From NCBI GenBank assembly GCA_000751555.1, contig CCEZ01000049.1:310001-374000 (forward strand): DNA of 64,000 bases, given 5' to 3'. The notes beneath the pieces were generated by a model that was given only the letters and a program-made list of their open reading frames with translations, ran no database searches and was not told the DNA's origin. The stretch is from Anaerosalibacter massiliensis. Its GTDB lineage: Bacteria > Bacillota > Clostridia > Tissierellales > Sporanaerobacteraceae. Position numbers and translations under genes: made by a program. Below, in pieces: positions 27,701 through 36,074 of this stretch (position 1 is the stretch's first letter; each line of letters begins with the position of its first letter).

Positions 27701-29523
27701 CGAATGTCATACCCAGTAGCTGAAACAGCTAATGCGAGTTTACTAATTGAATCTGCATGAATATCGTCTACATTAATACCATCTTCCTTTAACTTAGCCA
27801 TAAACTTTTGTACTTCTTCAAACCAATCATCATAAAATTCTGGATTTTCTTCTGGAATATAGCCCATACGTGCAGCTGAAAATACGAACCAATCATGATC
27901 ATTTAATATTATATTATTTCCCCACTGATCTTTTTTTCTATCATAACTCATCTCAGGTATGTCTTTGATTAAAAAACCATGTCTCTTTTGAATTGTATTT
28001 ACTACATAACCTTCTAGTTCCTTTAATTTTTCTATTTTTTCATCTTTTTCTTCTTTAGTTAAAGTATTCTTTCCATTGTATTCAAATTTTGCATATACTG
28101 GCAATATCTTGCCTATCTTAAATAAATATTCTTGATTTGCATCATACTCAAGATCCAATGATTCATATTCTACATTTACTTTGACTTTATCACCATGTAT
28201 TGGATCAAAAGAAGGATTTTTGGATGGATTAACTTTCCAATTTAATTTTATATCGTACTTATCTATTAATTTTTCTGTTTCGGATGTTAAATTAGCAAAA
28301 TTTACATCTTTTATCTTAGTTTTTAAATTTTCTTTTATATCCAGTTTTTCATCATAAATTTTATCCTCCGCTATCCCTTGAATATCTAAGTATATCGTTC
28401 TTTTTTTATCTAGCTTTTTAGCGTCTAAATAAGGATAACCATCATTTATATTAGAATCTATACTCCAACAATATTCAAAATCAAAATTATGTTTTTCAGC
28501 AGTAAAAGTTTCTTTCTTTTTCATTTCCTCCGTTGTATACTTTGTACCACCACGATTTCCTAGTGTATAGAAGCCACAGATCTCCTTGTCATAAGCACAA
28601 CTCTCACCACTTTCAGATTCATAGGCACTACAGGTTATCCTAATTGGATGATATATTTTCCTATATTCTCTTACACTATCAGTACTATATCCTTTAAAAG
28701 TTCCTGCAAAATAAGATCTAATTATCCTCTTTCCACCATCATAAGCTAATCCTCCAATTTCAGGAGGTATAGAACCCATATCTTCAGTATATTGATTATC
28801 AAAATTTACACGACTATAACAATCTCTCATATTTCCATAGTATGACTCGCTACCATCATGTTTTTTTATAGATACCTTAGATTCTCCTATTAAACCACCA
28901 ATATGTATATTTGCTAGCTTATTTACAATACTGCCTGATGATGAACATCTACTAACCTCACCAGCACAAGAACTTGCTAACATACCATATCCTGTGTCTT
29001 TCTTAAAAATACTATTAGAATCATTCCAAACATCAAATAAAATAGCATCTGCATCATCCAATAGTACATCTCCATGAATATTAAAGTTTCTCAATACTGC
29101 ATTTGGACCTGCTACACAGAAAAAACCTGACACTTTATCATTATAATTCTTAATAGTATGTCCATTTCCATCAAATATACCATTAAAAATCCCTACTACT
29201 TCTTCTCCATATTCATTAAGTCTTGTTTTAAAAGAATTTAAAGAAGTTTTAGATTGAGCAATATCTATATCATTCATTAGTTCTACAGTCAATCCAGTAT
29301 AATCAATTCCTTTATCAATATCTGCTCTGAAAGTATTGATATCTTCAACAGTCTTTATAGTATATATGCCTTTTGCATTTTTAGACAGTGATGGTTCTTC
29401 ATCGGATAGGTCTATAGTTACAGTAGCTGCATGAACCGCCCCTATTGGAAATATAATCGGCAATAATAAAGTTACTAACAACAATACAGAAAGTAGCTTT
29501 TTATAACTTCTTACATTATTCAT
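24757..29523 (-). CDS. LPXTG wall-anchored protein with alpha-barrel-like and DUF4430 domains
   Basis: 1588 residues. In order: a signal peptide ending AVHAA (near residue 33); a GLUG-like beta-helix region (GIFNGIFDGNGHTIKNYND; GGLIGES) to about 370; an Ig-like segment; a terpenoid-cyclase-like helical region, about 490-830 (FWGGFAGDFYNPWTNAQVFM, NISMAGLDPFDS); three-helix repeats (VRKAYDELTAEQRKLVS type); DUF4430, about 1085-1245 (FALERFTLGLGYFTEPMEV, SGWMYSINNVLPNVG, DGDVFRVHFTLWGYGADLG); more helical repeats; an Asp/Lys/Pro-rich spacer; LPATG near 1549; a membrane helix; a basic tail. Having both barrel-like and DUF4430 parts mirrors transcobalamin. I start at the ATG seven bases after GGTGAGGAG; the upstream GTG overlaps that site. 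It is the last gene behind riboswitch 2. Confidence 0.85.
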   Translation of the reverse strand: MNNVRSYKKLLSVLLLVTLLLPIIFPIGAVHAATVTIDLSDEEPSLSKNAKGIYTIKTVEDINTFRADIDKGIDYTGLTVELMNDIDIAQSKTSLNSFKTRLNEYGEEVVGIFNGIFDGNGHTIKNYNDKVSGFFCVAGPNAVLRNFNIHGDVLLDDADAILFDVWNDSNSIFKKDTGYGMLASSCAGEVSRCSSSGSIVNKLANIHIGGLIGESKVSIKKHDGSESYYGNMRDCYSRVNFDNQYTEDMGSIPPEIGGLAYDGGKRIIRSYFAGTFKGYSTDSVREYRKIYHPIRITCSAYESESGESCAYDKEICGFYTLGNRGGTKYTTEEMKKKETFTAEKHNFDFEYCWSIDSNINDGYPYLDAKKLDKKRTIYLDIQGIAEDKIYDEKLDIKENLKTKIKDVNFANLTSETEKLIDKYDIKLNWKVNPSKNPSFDPIHGDKVKVNVEYESLDLEYDANQEYLFKIGKILPVYAKFEYNGKNTLTKEEKDEKIEKLKELEGYVVNTIQKRHGFLIKDIPEMSYDRKKDQWGNNIILNDHDWFVFSAARMGYIPEENPEFYDDWFEEVQKFMAKLKEDGINVDDIHADSISKLALAVSATGYDIRDIEDWDLLGSLTKPGRQMSGFFSSQYSYYARHSQDYYTDFYPKDKEMSKKIKEKDEKMIHDQAKTLKEKNGGSAADMVVMAYQPCLPFNEKEGYEDVTEAVQLMKKAFSEHQTAEGTFWGGFAGDFYNPWTNAQVFMNISMAGLDPFDSAFIKNGNTIVESYLKGQYFNFDEKTFNGTYEIGQIIRGFDSVVRAYEGRTHIFDCRDLEDTLGLKTSTVTVNNQILSLMENSTPEEVLAARDAYNGPGSKLTDRQRDSMRESTIKHLEDIEQKVIENPDKEAADRVNKLVDELKLDKFTNENKEAVIKARKAYKLLTEEQKKLVDIAKLEESEKKMNELEIKNFKSLVEVIGDISSPPTEENIKDVEKAENAYNNMSEELKKDSGVITAKAILDKAIEKINENSYDKEVESVINAIKALPKSITLEDKPAVEATRKSYDVLDSKQKEKVGAENLDILEEAERTIKELESEDDEYVGTITFALERFTLGLGYFTEPMEVLIYKGENCRDILDRILEKENVVGKYDYVEAIKGADEGEVNIPEELLSMIEENPTNGQSFHGELNEPGQLGEFDYSSMSGWMYSINNVLPNVGMNAYTPKDGDVFRVHFTLWGYGADLGQDFPEGTPPLPVGDKTTLTKKIAEINGRPDKGELLKDPDFKKAYDYSYKAVQRVVVSDEELEECVKLLDTSMKKADEKIIKEVENMISKLPKIDKLTLNDKGKVEEVRKAYDELTAEQRKLVSNVDKLIKVEDKIVELEAIEKDKEKEKNKKAADKVTKQIESLKLDKFTNENKEAVKATRKAYEALTDDQKKLVDVKKLEAVEKKIKELEIENFKNLVEDIGEISKPATKENIKAVKEAENAYNNMSEELRKDSEVIRLKGILDETKNELDEDIAPDNDNKDTKDDNNKPPKIDPDGDKTGGSNGKVIDINDRDKNINNKGKRKLPATGTSDKVKYVGIAILLVGLLLLSKKHFKLAKNTHQDK

Positions 29524-29560
29524 ACTAATTCTCCTCACCTTTAATATAAAAAATTAATAG

Positions 29561-29590
29561 AATTGAAGAGAGAAACTTCTCTCTTCAATT
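29561..29590 (-). terminator. Hairpin between the two DUF4430 genes
   Basis: AATTGAAGAGAG / CTCTCTTCAATT stem, followed on the minus strand by CTATTAATTTTTT. The T run is displaced by about seven bases, so it may only partly stop transcription or protect the upstream mRNA end. Confidence 0.6.
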
Positions 29591-29623
29591 CTTAAGAATC
29601 TAATAACTAATTATTTTTACTTC

Positions 29624-30424
29624 CTAAAGAGAGTCTGCGATTTCATCTACATCAGCTTGAGTATATCCTTCAGTTGTTAAATCTCTCAAAACTTCCATTG
29701 CATCAAGGTATTCAGCACTATTTTTGTTCTCATGATCTGCCATCTTCCTAATTAAATGAGACTTGTCCACTCTAGTACTGAAAAAAGGTGGTGTTGGTTC
29801 CGTATTCCAATTATAATATCCCCATTCATTTAATGTGCCATCTGGCAGATATCCTTCTAAACCTAGATCACATCCTACAGCCATGGAGTATTCCCAACGT
29901 ATTACTGCATTATCAGGTAAATCAGATAATTTAGTATCACCTGTATAATAAATACCATTATCATCAACCATTGTATTATTTACAGTAAACATCCATCCTG
30001 AAATACCATCATATTCTTTTTCTGCTAACCATCCTTCTTCATTTACAATAGGTTGGTTTGGAATATCTGTTCTAAATACAATACCCTTTGTTAATTCTGA
30101 CAATATTTCTTTAAATGGATACTGAAAATCAGGCGTATCATCTTTAAACGCTTCAATGTAAGTTCCGTATTGAGTACCTCTAATTCTAACATTGTAAACC
30201 CCTACTGCTTCTTTAGTAGCATCTGCAATTGTTTTATTTTCATCTAATACTACCTTTACTGGCTCTTGAATAAGATCTTGTCCAGTAATGTTTTTTTCTA
30301 CATCTACATATACTGTCTTTGTAGCACTTTCATTTGCTGCAAAATTTGGAACTGCAAATGCAAAAATCATAATCAAACTGCACAATAAAGCAAATACTTT
30401 TTTTCCACTTCTTTTGATCTTCAT
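29624..30424 (-). CDS. Secreted DUF4430 (transcobalamin beta-domain-like) protein
   Basis: A 266-residue protein with a signal peptide (KVFALLCSLIMIFAFAVPNF, then AANES). The DUF4430 domain spans about 35-205: FAANES, TVYVDVEKN, a beta-rich middle, SGWMFTVNNTMVDDNG, then LPDNAVIRWEYSMAVGCDLG. The last two motifs are the family hallmarks. A short helical tail (TQADVDEIADSL) follows. There is no LPXTG motif or membrane anchor, so it is probably released or held by a partner. It lies between the CpXC gene and the large LPXTG gene in the riboswitch 2 unit. By family likeness I infer corrinoid binding. Confidence 0.8.
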   Translation of the reverse strand: MKIKRSGKKVFALLCSLIMIFAFAVPNFAANESATKTVYVDVEKNITGQDLIQEPVKVVLDENKTIADATKEAVGVYNVRIRGTQYGTYIEAFKDDTPDFQYPFKEILSELTKGIVFRTDIPNQPIVNEEGWLAEKEYDGISGWMFTVNNTMVDDNGIYYTGDTKLSDLPDNAVIRWEYSMAVGCDLGLEGYLPDGTLNEWGYYNWNTEPTPPFFSTRVDKSHLIRKMADHENKNSAEYLDAMEVLRDLTTEGYTQADVDEIADSL

Positions 30425-30573
30425 AACTTCTCCTCCCTTTTATTATTGTTTTTTGTCAATCCTAACCAAAATAAGTTCTCCCCTGTTTTGGTTTTGATGT
30501 CATCCACCCTACTATGCTTGTCCTCACCCCTCCCAATATATAAGATTATCTCAACTGGACATTAGACCTTTTT

Positions 30574-31215
30574 TTAAATTCTTCTTGCCCAGTTTTGATC
30601 AATTTTATATTCCCCTAAATTTTCTTTAAAACATTGCATATACTTTAGAGAATTTTGAAGTGTTTTATAATCTGTATATGTAGCTGAGATAAAAATACGT
30701 TTTTGAAAGTTATTTAGTGCTCCGAAATTAACTTGATTTTTTGAAGGATTAAAAGAATCAAATAAAACTTTGCTTATTTTTATAGGGGACTTCATATCTA
30801 AAAGTTTTCTAGTTACATCTTGATATATTTTGTAACTAAGATAAGTTATAATCTTGTCATTTAATTTAACCTCAAATATATATATCTTTTCAATAAGATC
30901 CATCATATCAGAAACTATTCTAATCTTATACTCAGGATATAATTCTTCTAACTTTTCTATTTTTTTATCATAATTTTTATCTTCCATATTTAAAAATATA
31001 ATATATTTTTTCTTCATATCCTCATAAACTATAGAATATGGGTTTCTAAACAAAGCTCCACAGTTTGCACATTTAAAATCAAATATACTTCCATTTAAAA
31101 CTTTTGGTTTCATTTCTAAGTTTAAATTGATGTTTAATATGTCATACGCTTTTGTCTTAAAAACTTTCTGACATCTTGGACAAACTCTTTCTATTATTTT
31201 AGTAGTTGTTTTCAT
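30574..31215 (-). CDS. CpXC-domain protein directly behind riboswitch 2
   Basis: 213 residues, cytoplasmic. N-terminal zinc-ribbon-like domain with CPRCQKVFKTKAYDILNINL near residue 12 and FKCANCGALFRNPYSIVYED near residue 55, the CpXC pattern. The remainder (MNEEDKNYDKKIEK-like helix, then LFDSFNPSKNQVNFGALNN) is unassigned. It starts 30 bases downstream of the riboswitch terminator with an AGGAGG site, so it is the first gene of this B12-controlled unit. Function unknown; a role in regulation or cofactor handling would be a guess. Confidence 0.75.
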   Translation of the reverse strand: MKTTTKIIERVCPRCQKVFKTKAYDILNINLNLEMKPKVLNGSIFDFKCANCGALFRNPYSIVYEDMKKKYIIFLNMEDKNYDKKIEKLEELYPEYKIRIVSDMMDLIEKIYIFEVKLNDKIITYLSYKIYQDVTRKLLDMKSPIKISKVLFDSFNPSKNQVNFGALNNFQKRIFISATYTDYKTLQNSLKYMQCFKENLGEYKIDQNWARRI

Positions 31216-31244
31216 ATAACCTCCTTTTTCAGCAAAATATAAAT

Positions 31245-31490
31245 AAACAAAAAAGCTTCCGTCATAAGTGAATAAACACTTTAGACAGAAGCTCTATATA
31301 TGCTGTAGAACTTTACTTGAAACTATACCTTATATGCGAGGTTAGTTTTCTGTTTCAAAGAATCTGTATCCGACTTGATTATATCATAACCTTACGGTAG
31401 CGCATCTGTTCAGGATTTACGCCTGATTCCAGAAAGATAACAATATATATTATCCTGCTGAATATAATACTTCAGCTTTCTTTGATCTCA
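31245..31490 (-). promoter_or_regulatory. Cobalamin riboswitch 2 (class II-like) with terminator
   Basis: Minus strand: TTCTTTGAT (P1), GGAATCAGGCGTAAATCC (a variant of the GGTG core), AGATGCGCTACCG, a GGTTAT/ATAATC stem, AAGTCGGATAC, ATTCTTTGAAAC region closing P1, then P13 with CGCAT in the loop complementary to ATGCG of L5. The terminator is AGCTTCCGTC / GACAGAAGCT near 31254-31293 with a T-rich tail. It controls the CpXC gene, the secreted DUF4430 gene and probably the 1588-residue gene. Confidence 0.88.
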
Positions 31491-31545
31491 AGTTAAATTG
31501 TAGATTTTTCCCTTATTTAATATGCAAAACTAACTAATTACATAT

Positions 31546-31574
31546 ACGATACCATATTCTTATTTAAAAGTCAA
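31546..31574 (-). promoter_or_regulatory. Promoter of riboswitch 2
   Basis: On the minus strand TTGACT (31569-31574), a 17-base spacer and TATCGT (31546-31551) with TG one base upstream (extended -10). The rest of the region 31491-31609 shows nothing else. Confidence 0.65.
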
Positions 31575-31609
31575 ACTTCCTGAAATAAAATAAGATAGAT
31601 AGGCTTTTT

Positions 31610-32347
31610 CTAAACTATTACAAATCCACCACTTGGATTGATTATCTGGCCTGTTATTAGTTTAGTTTCTTCTGTTGATAAAATATATATTACATCTGCA
31701 ATTTCTTCTGGTTTTGCAATTACTTCAAGGGGAGTTTCATCTCTAATTATTTCTCGAATTTCTTCACTAACTCCTCCAATCATATCTGTATCTACTGCCC
31801 CAGGTGCAATAGCATTAACTAATATATTAGAAGGCCCTAGTTCTTTGGCTAAAGCTTTAGTAAAACTTATAATTGCCCCCTTTGTAGCTGAATAATGAAC
31901 TTCACAAGAAGCTCCAACTAGTCCCCAAATTGATGCAATATTAATAATTCTTCCTGACTTTTCACTAATCATTTTAGGAAGAACACATTGGCAACAATTA
32001 AACATTCCATTGACGTTTACATCAAAGATTCTTCTCCATTGTTCTTCTGTAATATCAGTAAATAAAGTCATATCAGCTATACCTGCATTGTTAACTAAAA
32101 CATCAACCTTCCCAAATTTTTCATAGCCTTTTTCACACATTTCTTCAACTTGTTTTCTATTAGAAACATCAGCCTGTATTGCAATAGCATTAGCACCACT
32201 AGAAAGCAAATCCTCTAATAATGAAAATGCCTTATCTTTATTTTTATAATAATTAATAATTACATTATAACCTTCTTTAGCAAACTTTTTTGCTGTAGCT
32301 CTTCCAATTCCTCTAGAAGATCCTGTGATTAATACTGTTTTCTTCAT
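31610..32347 (-). CDS. Short-chain dehydrogenase/reductase, FabG-like
   Basis: A 245-residue classical SDR. It shows TGSSRGIGRATAKKFAKEG (NAD(P) binding), VLVNNAGIADM, catalytic serine in INIASIWGLVGASCEVHYSA and the YSATK Tyr-Lys pair, then APGAVDTDMI. Likeness to 3-oxoacyl-ACP reductase is general, and its substrate is unknown. It has a TAAGGAG ribosome site and follows the transglutaminase-like gene by 49 bases. That makes it the tenth and last gene of the riboswitch 3 operon, unless it has its own promoter. Confidence 0.85.
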   Translation of the reverse strand: MKKTVLITGSSRGIGRATAKKFAKEGYNVIINYYKNKDKAFSLLEDLLSSGANAIAIQADVSNRKQVEEMCEKGYEKFGKVDVLVNNAGIADMTLFTDITEEQWRRIFDVNVNGMFNCCQCVLPKMISEKSGRIINIASIWGLVGASCEVHYSATKGAIISFTKALAKELGPSNILVNAIAPGAVDTDMIGGVSEEIREIIRDETPLEVIAKPEEIADVIYILSTEETKLITGQIINPSGGFVIV

Positions 32348-32396
32348 ATTCTATATCTCCTTACAATTTAAGTTTCTTTTATATTATATCAAATAT

Positions 32397-34832
32397 TTAG
32401 TATATAAAATCCCAGAATTTCATCTTTATACGTTGGAAAATATTTTTTGATTCTATAAGGTCATAAAGTATTTGATTTTTAAACCTTTTCATATATTCAT
32501 ATTGCTCTTCTGATATTTCATGATTGCTAAATATCGCCTCTTGATTAATACTTATTGCTTTTTTAAATATTTTTACATATTTTTTAGAGTAATTTTCTTC
32601 TATATCTTCTATATAATCATAGGTTGATCCACCTTTTTTAGGAAGTCCATCATAATGCATTAGAAACATGGAATATGCAAAAAGTCTAGAAATAGCTAAT
32701 TTATAATTTGAGTCTTCAAAACTTTCTTCCATTTCTTTAAGTTTTCTTCTATTTTTAACTACATATATAATATAAATTAAAATAGTTATTAACAATAATA
32801 AACTAATTCCAATACCGAGCTTTTCTAATGTAGTTAATGTTCTTTTATCATCTTCCTTAGATTTAGTATGTGGTTTTTGTTCATCATCTATAATCTGTTG
32901 TTTCCCTTGAGTTGAATCACTAGGTGAATTATTATTCTTATTTTTTTCCAAACTTCCCCCACCTGGATATTGGGAAGTATCTACAGTTTCCATCACATTA
33001 TAATAAGGTGGTGTTACTTCTATAGGTATCCAACCTATTTCATCAATATATATTTCTGTCCAAGCATGGGCATTAGTTCCATTGATATTTATAGGCTTAT
33101 ATTCTGAAATATTCTTTACATCCTTTGGTGTAATAAGATAACCTTCTACATATCGTGAAGGAATACCAAAATATCTAAACATTGTTGTTGCAGCTGTTGC
33201 ATAGTGGGTTGCATACCCTTCTTTACTTTCTTCTAGAAAATATTTTAGAAAATCTCTATCCTTTGGCACTGGTTCTGGATCTACGGTATATTTTATATTT
33301 TGATTTAAATATTTTTTTATAATTTCTATTGCTTTTTCATATGGAATATGTCCATCTTCAGTTTTAGGAACTTTACCTAATTGATTTTCAAATAAAGACT
33401 CTATGTCCTTTGGAATTCTTGTATAGTTTTTATAGACAAATTCATTATAATGACTTTCATTTTTAAGATACTCTTTTATTTTTGGTTCATCTTTCATTCC
33501 ATATAAATTGCTTGCTAATAAAGGATACTTTTTTACTAAATTTGTATTTGATTTATATTTATATTTTCTTTTCCCTTTGAAAGAAGTTGACATTAGTTTA
33601 CTATCATTGAATATTTTTATATCCTTAGAATTATCCAATTCAGTATCTAATTCATAAGGTACATAAAGATATTTACTATTTGCATTTATATTATTAACAG
33701 ATATATCTATCTTTTCATTTTTATCTTTTGAATCTTTCATTAAATCACTTATTGAACTCAATTGGTTTAAACTATTAAATTGATACTTATGAAGCCAATA
33801 AAAAAGTTCATAGGAATTATAATATATACTACTGTCTAAATCTGTCCATCCTTCTTTAGTATATTCAGAACCAGTATATCCCTTTAAATAAAGAGAGGTA
33901 GGTTTGTCCATAGTTACCTCTAAAGCTTTTGAATTTAATAATTCTAATTTGCCTAATTTTCTAAAGTTTCCTTGAGTAAATGTATTAGTTTTGTTCTTTT
34001 CATATCTAAAATCTTGTACCTTGTCTTCTACGTTATTTTTTATATTAGCTACAATAGAGTTTTTTGAATAGTTTGAAGCTGGTTTCACCGCTATAAGCAC
34101 AAGTGAAAATACTAGGAACAATAAAAATATCATAAAAGCTACATATAATATCATACTATTCTTACTTTTACCAAGTATTTTATTGTTCTCAGAAACCCCT
34201 ATAAAAGAATAATTAGTTAATAAAACAACAGCAAAAAATAATATTAAATTATATATAAAATTAGGCATTATTCCTGTAAATACTTCTACTATGAATAATG
34301 GTAAAACAACAACCCACAAAAGTAAACTACTATTATTTTTCACAGTTAAAGCACAAATAAAGGCTATAATTAAAGATAAAAAGCTCCAAAAATATATTAT
34401 AGCAATTTGATATGTTTCAGAACTGATACTTATATCGTACTGATTCATAACAAAACCTGTATGTGTACCTACAACATTTCCGATTTGATTCATTGTTAAA
34501 AACAGGCCATTTTTAACATATTCTCCTTGAAAAACTAAAAGTCCTATTGATACCAATATTAAAATGGCTAAAAACCTTGAAAATATCTTTAAATTATCAA
34601 GAAAATAATTTATTATAAAAATAAAAACCAAACCCGAAACTATAGCTACATAGGATACACTCTCTATATTAAACATGGATATTAAACTTAATACAATACC
34701 TATATATAGAGATCCTGAAATAAAAATATTTCCTATAGCCTGTAGTATTCTCCCTTCTTTATTGTTTTCTGTATCTTTAAATGAGATTTGTATTTCATTT
34801 CCTGCAGATATATTTTGAAAATTCTTCTCCAT
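32397..34832 (-). CDS. Membrane protein with a transglutaminase-like domain lacking the catalytic Cys
   Basis: 811 residues, TgpA-like. The N-terminal half has about seven or eight membrane helices (from IGNIFISGSLYIGIVLSLIS). Then an outer region leads to the transglutaminase-like core near 530-610: GYATHYATAATTMFRYFGIP, SRYVEGYLI, HAWTEIYIDEIGWIPIEVTP. A Ser/Asn-rich linker, one more helix (GIGISLLLLITILIYIIYVV) and a DUF4129-like tail follow. In active relatives the motif is GxCxxFA and DPT. Here residue 541 is Ala and the Asp position is Glu, so protein cross-linking or cleavage is doubtful. It lies with DUF58 and MoxR genes, its usual partners. Confidence 0.85.
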   Translation of the reverse strand: MEKNFQNISAGNEIQISFKDTENNKEGRILQAIGNIFISGSLYIGIVLSLISMFNIESVSYVAIVSGLVFIFIINYFLDNLKIFSRFLAILILVSIGLLVFQGEYVKNGLFLTMNQIGNVVGTHTGFVMNQYDISISSETYQIAIIYFWSFLSLIIAFICALTVKNNSSLLLWVVVLPLFIVEVFTGIMPNFIYNLILFFAVVLLTNYSFIGVSENNKILGKSKNSMILYVAFMIFLLFLVFSLVLIAVKPASNYSKNSIVANIKNNVEDKVQDFRYEKNKTNTFTQGNFRKLGKLELLNSKALEVTMDKPTSLYLKGYTGSEYTKEGWTDLDSSIYYNSYELFYWLHKYQFNSLNQLSSISDLMKDSKDKNEKIDISVNNINANSKYLYVPYELDTELDNSKDIKIFNDSKLMSTSFKGKRKYKYKSNTNLVKKYPLLASNLYGMKDEPKIKEYLKNESHYNEFVYKNYTRIPKDIESLFENQLGKVPKTEDGHIPYEKAIEIIKKYLNQNIKYTVDPEPVPKDRDFLKYFLEESKEGYATHYATAATTMFRYFGIPSRYVEGYLITPKDVKNISEYKPININGTNAHAWTEIYIDEIGWIPIEVTPPYYNVMETVDTSQYPGGGSLEKNKNNNSPSDSTQGKQQIIDDEQKPHTKSKEDDKRTLTTLEKLGIGISLLLLITILIYIIYVVKNRRKLKEMEESFEDSNYKLAISRLFAYSMFLMHYDGLPKKGGSTYDYIEDIEENYSKKYVKIFKKAISINQEAIFSNHEISEEQYEYMKRFKNQILYDLIESKNIFQRIKMKFWDFIY

Positions 34833-34845
34833 TGTTTGACACCCC

Positions 34846-36018
34846 TTATATCATAAGTTGGCGTAAATCTTCTTCTATATTTTCTGGAGTAAATTTAACT
34901 CCATAAGCATTTGACAATTTTTTTTCTTCTTCTGATGCCTCTTCGCATTGTAAAACAGTAATCTTATGTTCATTGGCTAATTCTTCTACAATTTCTTCAA
35001 AGCCTTGGGAAGTAATATAGAGAATATGTGAAAAAGTCTTATATTCTACCATATTTAAATAATATTCTATAGCTGAGTATGGATTTTCCCTTTTTTCTAT
35101 CTCCAAAAATCCTCTCATCATAATAGATAAATCGTCCATTGAATTAACTTCATCTATTATAAATCTATTAGTTTTATGGTCGAAAAACCCTATAGAATGT
35201 GTATAATTATTTTCTAATAAAGATTTTGAAATAGATATAAAAGCCTCCATCATTGCATCAGATACTTTTGGTGATTCCTTCCCCTTTCCAATAAATGTAG
35301 ATGTTTCTAATACTATTAGTATGGAGTTGTCTATAGTCACACTAAGTTCTTTTACAATCAAATCATCAAATTTACTTGTTAACTTCCAATGAATATTTTT
35401 TAGACTATCTCCAGGCATATACTCTTTTATTCCAAAAACTTCACTGCTATCAATACCTTTTTGTCCAGTAGAATATATTGGACTTTCTATATTCTCAATT
35501 TGACTTTCAAAAAGATTTATATCAATATAGAATGTATTTGGCAATACAAGCATATGAGTAGATATACTAGGACAAATTGTATTAGTAAATATTCCAAAAT
35601 AATCATAATACATTACTTTGTCCAATTTAATTTCTATATCTCCACAAAATCTACTCTTTATATCCCAATAAACACACTCACTAGATTTTCCTTTAACAGA
35701 TAAATATATATCTTGTTTTTCCTCTTGCCCTGTTAAAAAGTTTTTTAAAGATAATGTACATTTTATTTTTGATATAGGTAAAAAATTAGCATTCTTTACT
35801 TCTAAATAACAACTGCCTAAAATATTTTTATCAATTGTATCTGGTGTATTCAAAATAAATTCCATCTTATTCTTAATAAGCTTTGTACTAATCCCCAGAA
35901 ATAGAAATATACCTAGAGATATACTAAATAAAAATAATGCAAAATAAGAATCAGAAAAAATATATATAAATAATACTAGAATAGACCAGATTAAACTTTG
36001 AATTCTTGATTTTAACAT
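34846..36018 (-). CDS. DUF58 (von Willebrand A-like) membrane protein
   Basis: 390 residues. Two N-terminal hydrophobic segments (IQSLIWSILVLFIYIFSDSY and FALFLFSISLGIFLFLG), a beta-rich domain, the DUF58 signature YMPGDSLKNIHWKLTSKFDD near 205, then a vWA-like fold (NSILIVLETSTFIGKGKE). The metal-site motif DxSxS is altered to ETSTF. DUF58 proteins pair with MoxR ATPases and TgpA-type proteins. Function is not established for most; envelope stress and complex assembly are proposed. Gaps to neighbours are 13 and 56 bases. Confidence 0.85.
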   Translation of the reverse strand: MLKSRIQSLIWSILVLFIYIFSDSYFALFLFSISLGIFLFLGISTKLIKNKMEFILNTPDTIDKNILGSCYLEVKNANFLPISKIKCTLSLKNFLTGQEEKQDIYLSVKGKSSECVYWDIKSRFCGDIEIKLDKVMYYDYFGIFTNTICPSISTHMLVLPNTFYIDINLFESQIENIESPIYSTGQKGIDSSEVFGIKEYMPGDSLKNIHWKLTSKFDDLIVKELSVTIDNSILIVLETSTFIGKGKESPKVSDAMMEAFISISKSLLENNYTHSIGFFDHKTNRFIIDEVNSMDDLSIMMRGFLEIEKRENPYSAIEYYLNMVEYKTFSHILYITSQGFEEIVEELANEHKITVLQCEEASEEEKKLSNAYGVKFTPENIEEDLRQLMI

Positions 36019-36074
36019 ATTTACCTCCTATGACCACTAGTTATTTCAACAAGGAAAAGGATAGAAATAATTAT

